A stretch of 64,000 bases of DNA. It comes from Pararhodonellum marinum (GTDB lineage Bacteria > Bacteroidota > Bacteroidia > Cytophagales > Cyclobacteriaceae). The DNA lies in assembly GCF_015354735.1 (NCBI RefSeq), contig NZ_JACEFJ010000006.1, forward strand, positions 205,566-269,565, written 5' to 3'. Position 1 is the stretch's first letter. Each line of letters starts with the position of its first letter. Of this stretch, positions 34,444-42,624 are shown piece after piece. The notes beneath the pieces were generated by a model. That model searched no databases and was not told the origin of the DNA. It saw only the letters and a list, made by a program, of their open reading frames with translations. Both the position numbers and the translations under genes were made by a program.

Positions 34444-36657
34444 TTACGCTGCCAAGCCCACTTCTTCAAAGTCAATTTCAAAGGAAGCCCCCGGATTGGA
34501 GCTGATGGTTAACTGTCCGTTGATCTGCCGGGTGAGGGTACGGACAAGTTTCAGACCCAAGGACTTGGTTTTATCGATGTCCAGGCTTTCATCCAAGCCT
34601 TTGCCTGTATCTTCCACCAAAAGTTTGTAGGAGCCTGGTTTGTACTGGCTGAAGGTAATATTGATCTCACCAAATTCCATATTTTCAAAAGCATATTTCA
34701 GGGAATTGGATAAGAGTTCATTGGTAATCAAACCTATGGGAATGGCCATATCCATATCCAGGCTGATTTCTTCCGCTTCTATGTTGACAATGATCTGTTT
34801 GTCTGATCGGTAGGTTTGGGTCAAAAAATCACTCAATTGGTGCATGTATTCCTGCATGTTGATCTTGGACAGGTTTTCATACTGATAGAGTTTCTCATGG
34901 ATCAGGGCCATGGTCTTCACCCTGCTTTGGCTTTCCTTCATGGCATCCTTTACTTTGGCATCCTGCAAACCACGGGTTTGCATACTCAGTAGGCTGGATA
35001 TGATCTGAAGGTTGTTTTTGACCCGATGGTGGATTTCTTTCAACAACAATTCCCGCTCATCGTTTTGTTTGGCTATTTGCTTGTTTTTTGCCTCTAAGGT
35101 GTCATTGTGCTTCTTGCGGATTTTGGCTAGCCTGAAAAATAAGGCGGCTACCACCAGAAACAGCATCAGCCCACCGATGCTCAAGTAGATCTGGGCTTGT
35201 TGTTTCTCCGACCGAAGGTTCTGAATTTCCCTTTCACCTTCCAAAACAGAGATGGCTTGGTCTTTTTTCTCCGTTTCATATTGGGTTTCAAGTTCTGAAA
35301 GCTGCCTGTTTTTTGTCTCATTAAAAAGTGAATCTGAGTACGTATTGAAAAGCACCAAATAATCATAAGCATTCCTATAATCACCTTTGTTCTGATACGT
35401 TTCCGAAAGGCCTTGATAAGATTCCTTGATGGCGCTGATATCATTCAGTTGGATTCTGATCGTCAGCGCGTTTTCGAGATACTTCAAGGCCTCATCATAT
35501 CTACCCTCTTTGTTCAGGGCATAACCTATATTAAACAAAAACCCCGAATAGTCTTGTGTATTTTCATTTTTAACATGCGCCAATGACTGATTGTAGAATT
35601 CCACCGCCTTCTTGTAATCCTTTTTGGTAAACTCAATATTGCCCATCAGATTGAGCGCCAATCCCATTCTTTCCTGCAATCCGTTCTCCGCATAGTATGC
35701 ATAACCATTCCGGGCATACATCATGGCAGAATCCAAACTCCCGTGATTGAAGTGGTAGTTGCCTAATTTCAAATCCAAACCTGCTTTTTCGAATTTGTTT
35801 TCCCTTTTTTCAAAAAAGCTTTTGCTCTTGAGCAGGGCAGCATATTGTTTGTCAGTTTCACCTTTATAATTGTAAACATCAGCCATCATTGAACTCAGTC
35901 TGTTGACATAAAATTCATGTTCATTATGTTCTGCGATTCGAAATCCTTTTAACAGCATGGTTAAACCTTCGTCCTGTCTGTTTAGATTCGAAAGGACCAT
36001 GTTCTTGTTCATGTATAGCCCTATCCACCTAACTGCCATTGAATCCAAATAGGTGTTCAAAAGGGAGTCGGTCTTTTCTAAATACTCCAAGGCTGTATTA
36101 TGTTTCGATTGTATACTATGTACAAGTCCTAAGTTTTCGTAGACATTTGCAAGGGACTTTGCATCGTTTAAAGATTCAAATACGGGTATGGTTTGGAGGT
36201 AATTGTTGATGGCTGAATCATACTGCCCTAATTTTTCCTGCATCACACCTATGTTCATTGCCAAACCTGAGGCCTCCTTAATTTCACCCGCCTGTTCATA
36301 ATATTCTTTTGCAAAAGTGAATGCCGCTTTGGCAGCAATGATGTCACCCCTATAATATTCCAGTAATCCCAAAGATTTGTATAGGTCGGCTCGAATTCCC
36401 GGGATGTCAGTTACTTTTGGGTCACGGATGGCGGAATTAAAAAAATCAAAAAACAAGGGGTCCAAGCTATCTATCCCTTGTTTCTCTAATTTGGCTAGTA
36501 CCTTTTTTGCATTATCTAAGTCTTTGTCTTTGAGATGCGTTTCATATTGCTTTTGATAATACCCCAAGGAATCCTGTAACCATTGTGCGCTTTGTGGAAA
36601 AGCAACAGATTGAATGAATAAAAACATAAAAAGGGTTATCTGAAATTTAATTTTCAT
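34444..36657 (-). CDS. TPR sensor histidine kinase, HisKA_2 (LytS-like) type
   Basis: The 737-residue protein has a signal peptide (ITLFMFLFIQSVAFP), TPR repeats over about 70-450 (for example MGLALNLMGNIEFTKKDYKKAVEFYN), a membrane segment (IYLSIGGLMLFLVVAALFF), and a HisKA_2 dimerisation box ELLLKEIHHRVKNNLQIISS with the phospho-His, followed by a HATPase_c domain with NELLSNSLKYAFEN and DTGKGLDES. It is the likely partner of the LytTR regulator at 37375-38109, with a small TonB-C gene between them on the same strand. Confidence 0.92.
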   Translation of the reverse strand: MKIKFQITLFMFLFIQSVAFPQSAQWLQDSLGYYQKQYETHLKDKDLDNAKKVLAKLEKQGIDSLDPLFFDFFNSAIRDPKVTDIPGIRADLYKSLGLLEYYRGDIIAAKAAFTFAKEYYEQAGEIKEASGLAMNIGVMQEKLGQYDSAINNYLQTIPVFESLNDAKSLANVYENLGLVHSIQSKHNTALEYLEKTDSLLNTYLDSMAVRWIGLYMNKNMVLSNLNRQDEGLTMLLKGFRIAEHNEHEFYVNRLSSMMADVYNYKGETDKQYAALLKSKSFFEKRENKFEKAGLDLKLGNYHFNHGSLDSAMMYARNGYAYYAENGLQERMGLALNLMGNIEFTKKDYKKAVEFYNQSLAHVKNENTQDYSGFLFNIGYALNKEGRYDEALKYLENALTIRIQLNDISAIKESYQGLSETYQNKGDYRNAYDYLVLFNTYSDSLFNETKNRQLSELETQYETEKKDQAISVLEGEREIQNLRSEKQQAQIYLSIGGLMLFLVVAALFFRLAKIRKKHNDTLEAKNKQIAKQNDERELLLKEIHHRVKNNLQIISSLLSMQTRGLQDAKVKDAMKESQSRVKTMALIHEKLYQYENLSKINMQEYMHQLSDFLTQTYRSDKQIIVNIEAEEISLDMDMAIPIGLITNELLSNSLKYAFENMEFGEINITFSQYKPGSYKLLVEDTGKGLDESLDIDKTKSLGLKLVRTLTRQINGQLTISSNPGASFEIDFEEVGLAA

Positions 36658-36820
36658 CTCATTTATGATTTTAAAAATTCAAAACGATTGATTGAATTCA
36701 AAAGGCTTTCAATAATTTATGCTTGTAGAAATATACTTATGTTTATTCAAAAGAAGAAATTCTTGTTCAGACTTAATTTCCTTAGGGTTTCCCAATCAAA
36801 AAACTGCCTTTTAAGACATT

Positions 36821-37246
36821 TCACCTGTTGTTTAATTCAAATCTGATAGGCAGTTGATAAGCAACTTCTCTGGGTTCTCCGTTTTGTAAGGCAGGGGACC
36901 AATTTGGCATTTCATTGACCAACCTTAAGGCTTCTTGGTCCAAAGTTGGATGCACTCCCTGAGAAACATAGGGTTTTAAAATTTTTCCTTCTTTGGAAAT
37001 CCTGAAATTTACCAAAACCACACCCTCAACACCTTGTCTAAAGGCCAGGTCCGGATATTGGATTGCTTCCTGGATAAAAGTGGCTATGGCTTCCTGACCG
37101 CCACTGAAAGCAGGCAGTTCCATACTTCTTATTGAGACAGCTTCAACATTGGAAACTTTATTTTCTGCAACCAATCTTTGTTCTTGGGCCTTTACGGATA
37201 GAATTGTCAAGAAGGATAATGCGAGCACTGTAATTGTATTTTTCAT
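36821..37246 (-). CDS. Small secreted TonB C-terminal-domain protein
   Basis: The 141-residue protein consists of a signal peptide (TVLALSFLTILSVKAQ) and one TonB C-terminal domain (about 48-138: YPDLAFRQGVEGVVLVNFRI, GKILKPYVSQGVHPTLDQEALRLVNEMP). It has no inner-membrane anchor or proline-rich spacer, so it is not a full TonB; it would be free in the periplasm. Its place between a kinase and a response regulator suggests a signalling rather than energy-coupling role (inference). Confidence 0.87.
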   Translation of the reverse strand: MKNTITVLALSFLTILSVKAQEQRLVAENKVSNVEAVSIRSMELPAFSGGQEAIATFIQEAIQYPDLAFRQGVEGVVLVNFRISKEGKILKPYVSQGVHPTLDQEALRLVNEMPNWSPALQNGEPREVAYQLPIRFELNNR

Positions 37247-37374
37247 GATTCATTTAGTTTATGTGGTTAAAACTTTAAATGAATCTACCTGAAATCTATA
37301 TGTCACCCCTTGATCGAGGGAACAACGAGCATGAATTGTGAAAGAAGTGTGCTAAAATGTCAATTACAAAAAAA

Positions 37375-38109
37375 TTACAGCATTCTGATTTGGTGTAGTA
37401 GCCAACTGTATTGATTCCTACTGATGGGAATTTCTTTGCCTGCGATCTGTACCGATTCAGATTGGATGCTGTCTATTTCCTCTAAATTGATCAAAAAAGA
37501 TTTGTGAATCCTGACAAACCGATTGGCATCAAGCTTGCCTTCCAGCTCTTTAAGGATGGATCGGATCACATATTTTTTACTTTTGGTGTGTACTTGGGTA
37601 TAATTGGCGTCCGCCTCAAAATAAATGATTTCATCCAACTTGAGTTTGACCAGCATGCCATTGGTTCGAATAAACATGCTGTCTTTCAATACAAAGTCTT
37701 CTTGGTTTTCTTCGTGTGATTTTTTCGCCTGTTCCTTGGCAAAGTTGGCCATGGACATTTCTATGCAGGCCAAAATGTCTTTTTCATTGTAGGGTTTGAC
37801 CAAATATCCGTAAGGATGCACTTCTTTGGCCCGGTTGAGCGTCTGCATATCTGAATAAGAAGTCAGCATGATAAAAGGCAAATGATAATGCTCATTGATC
37901 TCAGCAGCGAGCGCTATGCCATCTTTGCCTCCTTTGATATGAATGTCCAACAAGGCCAAATCCGGGGATTTTTCTTCAATCATAGCCAAGGCCTCTCTGG
38001 CACTGACAGCAATCCCACAGACCTCGTAGCCCATTTCCTCCAAGATATCCTTGAGGTCCTCCGCAATCACCAACTCATCTTCAACGATCAGGATTTTAAT
38101 TTTACTCAA
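37375..38109 (-). CDS. LytTR-type response regulator
   Basis: The 244-residue protein has a receiver domain (about 1-120) with IVEDELV, the phospho-acceptor Asp in DLALLDIHIKGGKDG, and the conserved Lys in GYLVKPYNEKD, and a C-terminal LytTR DNA-binding domain (about 145-244) with LDEIIYFEADANYTQVHTKS and NRFVRIHKSFLINLEEI. Regulators of this class bind direct-repeat sites. It is transcribed ahead of the TonB-C gene and the HisKA_2 kinase. Confidence 0.93.
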   Translation of the reverse strand: MSKIKILIVEDELVIAEDLKDILEEMGYEVCGIAVSAREALAMIEEKSPDLALLDIHIKGGKDGIALAAEINEHYHLPFIMLTSYSDMQTLNRAKEVHPYGYLVKPYNEKDILACIEMSMANFAKEQAKKSHEENQEDFVLKDSMFIRTNGMLVKLKLDEIIYFEADANYTQVHTKSKKYVIRSILKELEGKLDANRFVRIHKSFLINLEEIDSIQSESVQIAGKEIPISRNQYSWLLHQIRML

Positions 38110-38338
38110 TGTGTTTTTCGTTAAGCATCCCTTGCAATTAATTTGAAATGAAAATCATTTGGAAATTTCGCCCAATGGCGGGCTTCAAACCTCAGAAATA
38201 CCATTCTTTTCAATAAAGATACTTTTTTCCCCTGATCACACAAATGTTACTGATTACCAAATTTCCAAGAAATCGTATACGAACCATTTGGGCTGATATC
38301 CCAACCTAAAAAAATCTAATAGAAATGACTATTCCAAC

Positions 38339-38554
38339 TCAATCCGCCATACTCTCCTGAATCTCCTCTATCCTGTGTAAGATATAAAAGATGGCAAAGG
38401 GTAACTGGGGCAGCACAAAAAGCGCATAATGAATAGGGGTCAGTACTTGGAACTCTTTCAAATTGATTCCCTTTTGGTGGGCAAACAGGAGTACCGCCAT
38501 CAGGATCAATCCTGCAAGGCCATTGGCAACCAACACTTTTGTTTTCGAATTCAT
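38339..38554 (-). CDS. Small two-helix membrane protein
   Basis: A 71-residue protein with two hydrophobic segments (VLVANGLAGLILMAVLLFA and PIHYALFVLPQLPFAIFYIL) and a charged, helical end (HRIEEIQESMAD). The hydrophobic pattern and normal codon use suggest a real gene; an overlapping frame on the same strand (38316-38573) has no such pattern. Function unknown. Confidence 0.6.
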   Translation of the reverse strand: MNSKTKVLVANGLAGLILMAVLLFAHQKGINLKEFQVLTPIHYALFVLPQLPFAIFYILHRIEEIQESMAD

Positions 38555-38946
38555 GGGCCGTAAAATGAGACAATCACTAAAAATCAGTCCTAAAATAAAG
38601 TCTAATATCTCAATTTTCCAAATGCATAAATCAACTTAAACTTGTTGAAAATGAAATAGTTATGCCCTTTTTTATTTAGAATTCACAATTCTGTTGCTCT
38701 TCCCTATAAAACTGATTTTGGACGTGCAAAAATTCTTTTATTGATTTTCGGAATTCTTACTTAATTGTTTGGAAGTATCCCCGCATGTAAAGGCAAAAAT
38801 TTAATCACCAATTAATTTTTGCAACAGGTTTCAAATTTTTCAATGCAATTTGCAGATTTCCCCGAGAGAACCTCCTACACTTATTTTTTCAATTATGAGG
38901 CCTCTAGTATCCTAATTAACTTCAATCAGAAAATCGCTTTAATCAG
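38555..38946. other. AT-rich intergenic region
   Basis: No gene, repeat or clear promoter seen. The missing front part of the outer-membrane protein remnant at 38947 would lie here, but no matching beta-strand frame was recognised. Confidence 0.4.
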
Positions 38947-39228
38947 GTGAAATTCTCAATACCTCAGACCACAAATCAAATGATGTATACCATGCCATTG
39001 GGTCAAAATGCCAATCTTACCTTTACTCCCAAATACATGATTTCTCTTCGGGAAGGCAGTGAACTTGGGGATAGTTTTCTTGGGCTTAACCTAGGTGCCG
39101 GAATCGGGATCATGGATAACCTGAATGCAAGGCCAGAAGTTGGGCTGATGTTTGTGCCGGGAGAGCAAGGTAGTTTCTTTAATTTTGGACTGGGAGCTTC
39201 CTGGGTTTTCGGAAAAGCAGAGAATTGA
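38947..39228 (+). pseudogene. C-terminal remnant of an outer-membrane beta-barrel protein
   Basis: The frame encodes 93 residues with alternating-polarity strands typical of small porin-like barrels (NANLTFTPKYMISLREGS, FLGLNLGAGIGIMDNLNARPEVGLMF, FFNFGLGASWVFGKAEN) and ends as such barrels do. It begins with a GTG just after a stop codon, has no signal peptide, and is about half the usual length. A good terminator follows at 39261-39291, so this is likely the tail of a decayed gene; a short exported protein is less likely. Confidence 0.6.
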
Positions 39229-39260
39229 TTTTTCCACCTTAAAGTCGTAAACTTTTTAGA

Positions 39261-39291
39261 AGCTGAACCTGGAAAGTGTTCAGCTTTTTTT
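39261..39291 (+). terminator. Terminator after the barrel remnant
   Basis: Perfect 8-bp stem AGCTGAAC / GTTCAGCT (39261-39268, 39278-39285), 9-base loop, then seven T. Confidence 0.85.
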
Positions 39292-39337
39292 ATGCTTTGT
39301 GGTCATTATTGAAAACCCAAATACTTGACCTTAAGCC

Positions 39338-40564
39338 TTACTTAAAAATCCCCATGTCATACTCCAGGCCTAACCCCGGCCCCTCAGGTACCTTAATCTG
39401 CCCATTGAAGATATCAAAGTGTGGGAAGTACCAGTCCGGATATTGTTTCTTTCCACCCAGGAATTCCTGAAAACCTTCCAGTAGTGGTGAAACCGAGGCA
39501 AACTGGAAGAAAGGAGCCGCGAGGGGATCATCTTTAGGGCTGTGGGGAGCCATGGTCCGTCCATGGGCTTTGGCCAGTTTTTCCACATAAAAAGCCCGCA
39601 GCAACCCGCCATTGTAATACAAATCCGGTTGAAGCACATGATACACGCCTGTCTCGGCAATATCCCGCCACCTCAGGTAGGAAGTATCCTGCTCCCCTCC
39701 TGCCAGCTTCATGGTGGTTAAGGTTTCTGCCACCTTTCTGTTGGAGGCATAATCTTCCCAATAGCAAGGTTCTTCAAAAATGGCCACACCATGTTCTTCC
39801 AGGAATTTAGCCATCTTGATCCCCTCTTCCTGATCAAATGAACTGTTGGCATCTGCATAGACTGTGAGCTCCTCTCCAAGGATTTTCCGGATCAGGGGAA
39901 TCAGCTGCTCGCTACGGCCCGGTGCCGCATCGGCATTTTTGCTCATTCTGCCGCCCACTTTGATCTTAATCGCCTTCGCGCCGGTTTCTGACAGCTGCTT
40001 TTGCAAATTGGCCACTTCTTCTTCAGGACTAGTTTCCCGGGTCAGGCTGGACACATACATGGGGATTTCGTGGCGGATCCTTTTACCGAAAAATGTAGAA
40101 GCCGGAAGTCCGGCTGTTTTTCCCAAAAGATCCATGATGGCAATTTCGATATGCCCCAAAGGATTGAAAAGGGGAATCCCGGAATATTTGTAAACCACGC
40201 GGGCATGGGCGATTTCGTCCAAAATGGTTTCAATATCCCGGGCATCTCTTCCCATAAAAAAGGGCTGCAACAAGTCCTGAAGTACGGGTAAGAAATAGGC
40301 CATCCTGAAATTCAGGACCGTTATTCCCTGAACACCCTCTTTGGAACGGATCAGGATAAACTGCTGGCCTACTGCCTCTTTGATTTCTATTTGATCGATG
40401 ATGACAGGGGATTTCAGCCATTGGTGCAGGTCCAATATCGGCGCCGGATAATGGGGGCTATCCTGGACATCAGGCCTTCCCTGTGTTGCCTGCATGCTTT
40501 GAGGAATCAAGGAAGACGCCAAAGTGATGCCAGCTACATGGTGGATAAATTTTCTTCTTTTCAT
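39338..40564 (-). CDS. Exported enolase-superfamily enzyme (mandelate racemase/sugar acid dehydratase type)
   Basis: The 408-residue protein starts with a twin-arginine-type signal (MKRRKFIHHVAGITLASSLI). The catalytic barrel shows the KxK base in AKAIKIKVGG (~200), metal ligands in VYADANSS (~236), FEEPCYW (~264) and LAGGEQDTS (~289), and an Asp-His dyad (LQPDLYYNGG and MAPHSPKDD, His ~338), the set of the mandelate racemase subgroup. Related enzymes dehydrate or racemise sugar acids such as galactarate, L-fuconate or L-rhamnonate. A Tat export signal on such an enzyme points to a periplasmic site, which is less usual. Two palindromes (GGTAA-N3-TTACC type) lie upstream. Confidence 0.88.
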   Translation of the reverse strand: MKRRKFIHHVAGITLASSLIPQSMQATQGRPDVQDSPHYPAPILDLHQWLKSPVIIDQIEIKEAVGQQFILIRSKEGVQGITVLNFRMAYFLPVLQDLLQPFFMGRDARDIETILDEIAHARVVYKYSGIPLFNPLGHIEIAIMDLLGKTAGLPASTFFGKRIRHEIPMYVSSLTRETSPEEEVANLQKQLSETGAKAIKIKVGGRMSKNADAAPGRSEQLIPLIRKILGEELTVYADANSSFDQEEGIKMAKFLEEHGVAIFEEPCYWEDYASNRKVAETLTTMKLAGGEQDTSYLRWRDIAETGVYHVLQPDLYYNGGLLRAFYVEKLAKAHGRTMAPHSPKDDPLAAPFFQFASVSPLLEGFQEFLGGKKQYPDWYFPHFDIFNGQIKVPEGPGLGLEYDMGIFK

Positions 40565-40966
40565 TCTTTATGGAGGAGTTAAGCATTTCTAAAATAGAAC
40601 ATTATTGTCTCTTTAAAGATTAAAAGGGGAAATATTTCAAGTGATGAATAAAAAGGGTAATGATTACCTGCGTAATGCGGACGAGGGTAAAAAATGGATA
40701 AATTTACCTGCGTTGCAATTTTAAGAGTGATCATTAACCACGTCCCAAGGCTAATTTGATAGTAAACCTTATTACCATTCGACTTCTTAAATACTACATC
40801 AAAAATTCGATAGCATTTGAGGTATTGTTAAAGAAATGAGAAATACTATACATTGGTTGTATTTAGTGGTAAAAAAATCCGAATATTTTGTCACTGATTG
40901 GGAAAGTGTAAAAACCAGTAAAAGGAATATAAAAATGTATAAAATGTTAAAAAACAGACTGAGGAC
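40565..40966. other. Intergenic region with putative operator sequences
   Basis: It holds the promoter region of the minus-strand enolase-superfamily gene (TATTTTAG near-match to the -7 box on the minus strand), a palindrome at 40656-40668, and a second TTACCTGCGT at 40704-40713 exactly 40 bases from the first copy at 40664-40673. The rest has no recognisable feature. Confidence 0.45.
40656..40668. promoter_or_regulatory. Palindrome GGTAA-TGA-TTACC, possible operator
   Basis: Perfect 13-bp inverted repeat about 92 bases before the enolase-superfamily start. The half-site extension TTACCTGCGT recurs 40 bases away, about four helical turns. A sister palindrome with AAA in the middle lies at 58991-59003 before the CE6 gene. 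Confidence 0.4.
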
Positions 40967-41218
40967 ATGAGGAAAGGAGCTAGAATTTTCGGTGTATGTT
41001 GGATGATTTTCTTTGGGGTGTCAGCCTTAATAGGATTTTCTAAAAATACCTTCGATTTAAATCAACCAAATGGTTGGGGTTACCTGGCAGGATTTCTATT
41101 GATTCAGACTTTATTTATCTCGATAGGATATCTTATTTATAGGTGGGGTAATCAAAGTTCAGGAAAAAAAAAATCCAAGAAGCTAAACACCAACCCTAAT
41201 ATGAAACATCATAAATAA
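40967..41218 (+). CDS. Small membrane protein with a lysine-rich tail
   Basis: A frame of 83 residues with two hydrophobic helices (IFGVCWMIFFGVSALIGF and LAGFLLIQTLFISIGYLIYRW) and a basic C-terminus (SSGKKKSKKLN). It has an ATG with a GAGGA-like purine stretch shortly before it. No homologue is recognised; it may be a real small protein of unknown role. Confidence 0.5.
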   Translation: MRKGARIFGVCWMIFFGVSALIGFSKNTFDLNQPNGWGYLAGFLLIQTLFISIGYLIYRWGNQSSGKKKSKKLNTNPNMKHHK

Positions 41219-41534
41219 GACCCTGGAATAGAAAAAACAACGCCATATGTCCAATCTACGGAAACAACCTTTGGATTGCTTAATGTTCTACACTAAAAAA
41301 AAGGAACTTCGTATCTGAAGTAATCAAAAATTGTAAAAAATACACTTATTAATTTTTTTAACCTTTGTATATTTACTAAGGCTCATCAGGGAGATGTTAA
41401 TGGTAGTATGATAATCATTAAGATAATTTTGAATCCATAGACATCTGACGGAATATTGAAGATTTAATTTATACTTTCTCAGGTCGAAGATCTAATGCAA
41501 ACAAACCTAAAAATCGAACCCCCCAATAACCATC
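41219..41534. other. Promoter region of the dehydrogenase gene
   Basis: It contains an imperfect copy of the 19-bp palindrome (41329-41347) and, 11-20 bases after it, TAACCTTTG and TATATTTA, both close to the -7 consensus. No gene was seen. Confidence 0.45.
41329..41347. promoter_or_regulatory. Candidate AraR-type operator, weaker copy
   Basis: AATTGT-AAAAAAT-ACACTT differs at one position from the AAGTGT-N7-ACACTT palindrome found at 45167-45185 and fits the same 6+7+6 layout. It precedes the dehydrogenase gene by about 190 bases. The AT-rich sequence makes a chance match possible. Confidence 0.3.
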
Positions 41535-41540
41535 ATGCAC

Positions 41541-42560
41541 ATGAAAGCAATCATCTTGAGTCAACCCGGACAGTTTGAACACCGACAACTTGACCTGAAT
41601 CCCTCGCTGAATTCAGGTGAAGTCTTGCTTAAAGTACATCGGATAGGCATATGTGGAACGGATATGCATGCTTTTCGGGGAAAGCAGCCTTTCTTCTCTT
41701 ACCCAAGAATATTGGGCCATGAACTTGGGGTGGAAGTAATTGAAATCGGAAACGAAGTAAAAAATGTCAGCGTAGGTGACAGATGTTCGGTAGAACCCTA
41801 TTTCAATTTCGGAAGGGATCAGGCGGTAAAAAGCGGCAAAACCAACTGTGGTGAAAACATCTCTGTTTTTGGCGTTCATGAGGATGGGGGTATGAGAGAA
41901 TACATTCGCATGCAGGCCAGGTACCTGCATCCTTCCCCCAAACTTTCTTACGAACAGCTCGCTTTGATAGAGCCCCTAAGCATCGGTTGCCACGCGGTAA
42001 ACCGATCCCAAATGTCCAAAGAAGACAAAGTCCTGGTCATCGGAGCAGGACCCATTGGATTGTCCACCATTCAATTTTCCAAAATCAAAGAGGCGAAAGT
42101 GGCCGTGATGGATATCAATGAGGAGCGCTTGGAGTTTTGTAGGGAAAACTTTGATTTGGCAGGTGCCATACAGGCCAAATCTGATCCCTTGATAGAACAT
42201 ATTCGAAATGCCTTTGAGGGGGATTTGCCGACCATTGTGATGGATGCTACCGGAAATCCGCATTCTATGAAAAATACCTTTGACTATGTGGCATTCGGTG
42301 GAAAAATCGTATTTATAGGTTTGTTTCAAGGAGATTTTACCTTTTTTGATCCATTGTTTCATAGAAAAGAAATCACCTTGATGGCAAGCAGAAATTCGCT
42401 GGGCAAGGATTTTAAACAGATCATCGGGCTCATGGAACAAGGATTGATCGACACCGGGCTTTGGATCACCCACAGGATTGCTTTTCAGGATTTGCCGGAA
42501 CAATTTGAAAGCTTATTGCTGCCGGAAACCAAGGTGATCAAAGCGATGGTGGAATTATAA
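41541..42560 (+). CDS. Zinc-binding medium-chain dehydrogenase
   Basis: The 339-residue protein is a medium-chain dehydrogenase/reductase acting on polyols or sugars. It has the catalytic zinc ligands in GICGTDMHAF and LGHELGVEV, and a Rossmann domain with VLVIGAGPIGLSTIQF (~165-180) and VAVMDINEERL, Asp indicating NAD preference. The structural zinc lobe is degenerate: only one Cys (KTNCGEN) remains where four are usual. Relatives include L-threonine, sorbitol and L-fucose-type dehydrogenases; the substrate is not clear. The ATG at 41535 is two codons earlier and equally usable. It converges with the CE1 gene. Confidence 0.88.
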   Translation: MKAIILSQPGQFEHRQLDLNPSLNSGEVLLKVHRIGICGTDMHAFRGKQPFFSYPRILGHELGVEVIEIGNEVKNVSVGDRCSVEPYFNFGRDQAVKSGKTNCGENISVFGVHEDGGMREYIRMQARYLHPSPKLSYEQLALIEPLSIGCHAVNRSQMSKEDKVLVIGAGPIGLSTIQFSKIKEAKVAVMDINEERLEFCRENFDLAGAIQAKSDPLIEHIRNAFEGDLPTIVMDATGNPHSMKNTFDYVAFGGKIVFIGLFQGDFTFFDPLFHRKEITLMASRNSLGKDFKQIIGLMEQGLIDTGLWITHRIAFQDLPEQFESLLLPETKVIKAMVEL

Positions 42561-42624
42561 AAAAAATGGACAGTCCTTTCAGTCCCTGTGAATATTTTAA
42601 ATATTGAATGGGTTAGATAGACTT

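Noticed and set aside
38316..38573. Minus-strand frame of 85 codons overlapping the small membrane protein
   Set aside because: The frame at 38339-38554 has two clean membrane helices; this one has an irregular composition rich in Cys and Pro.
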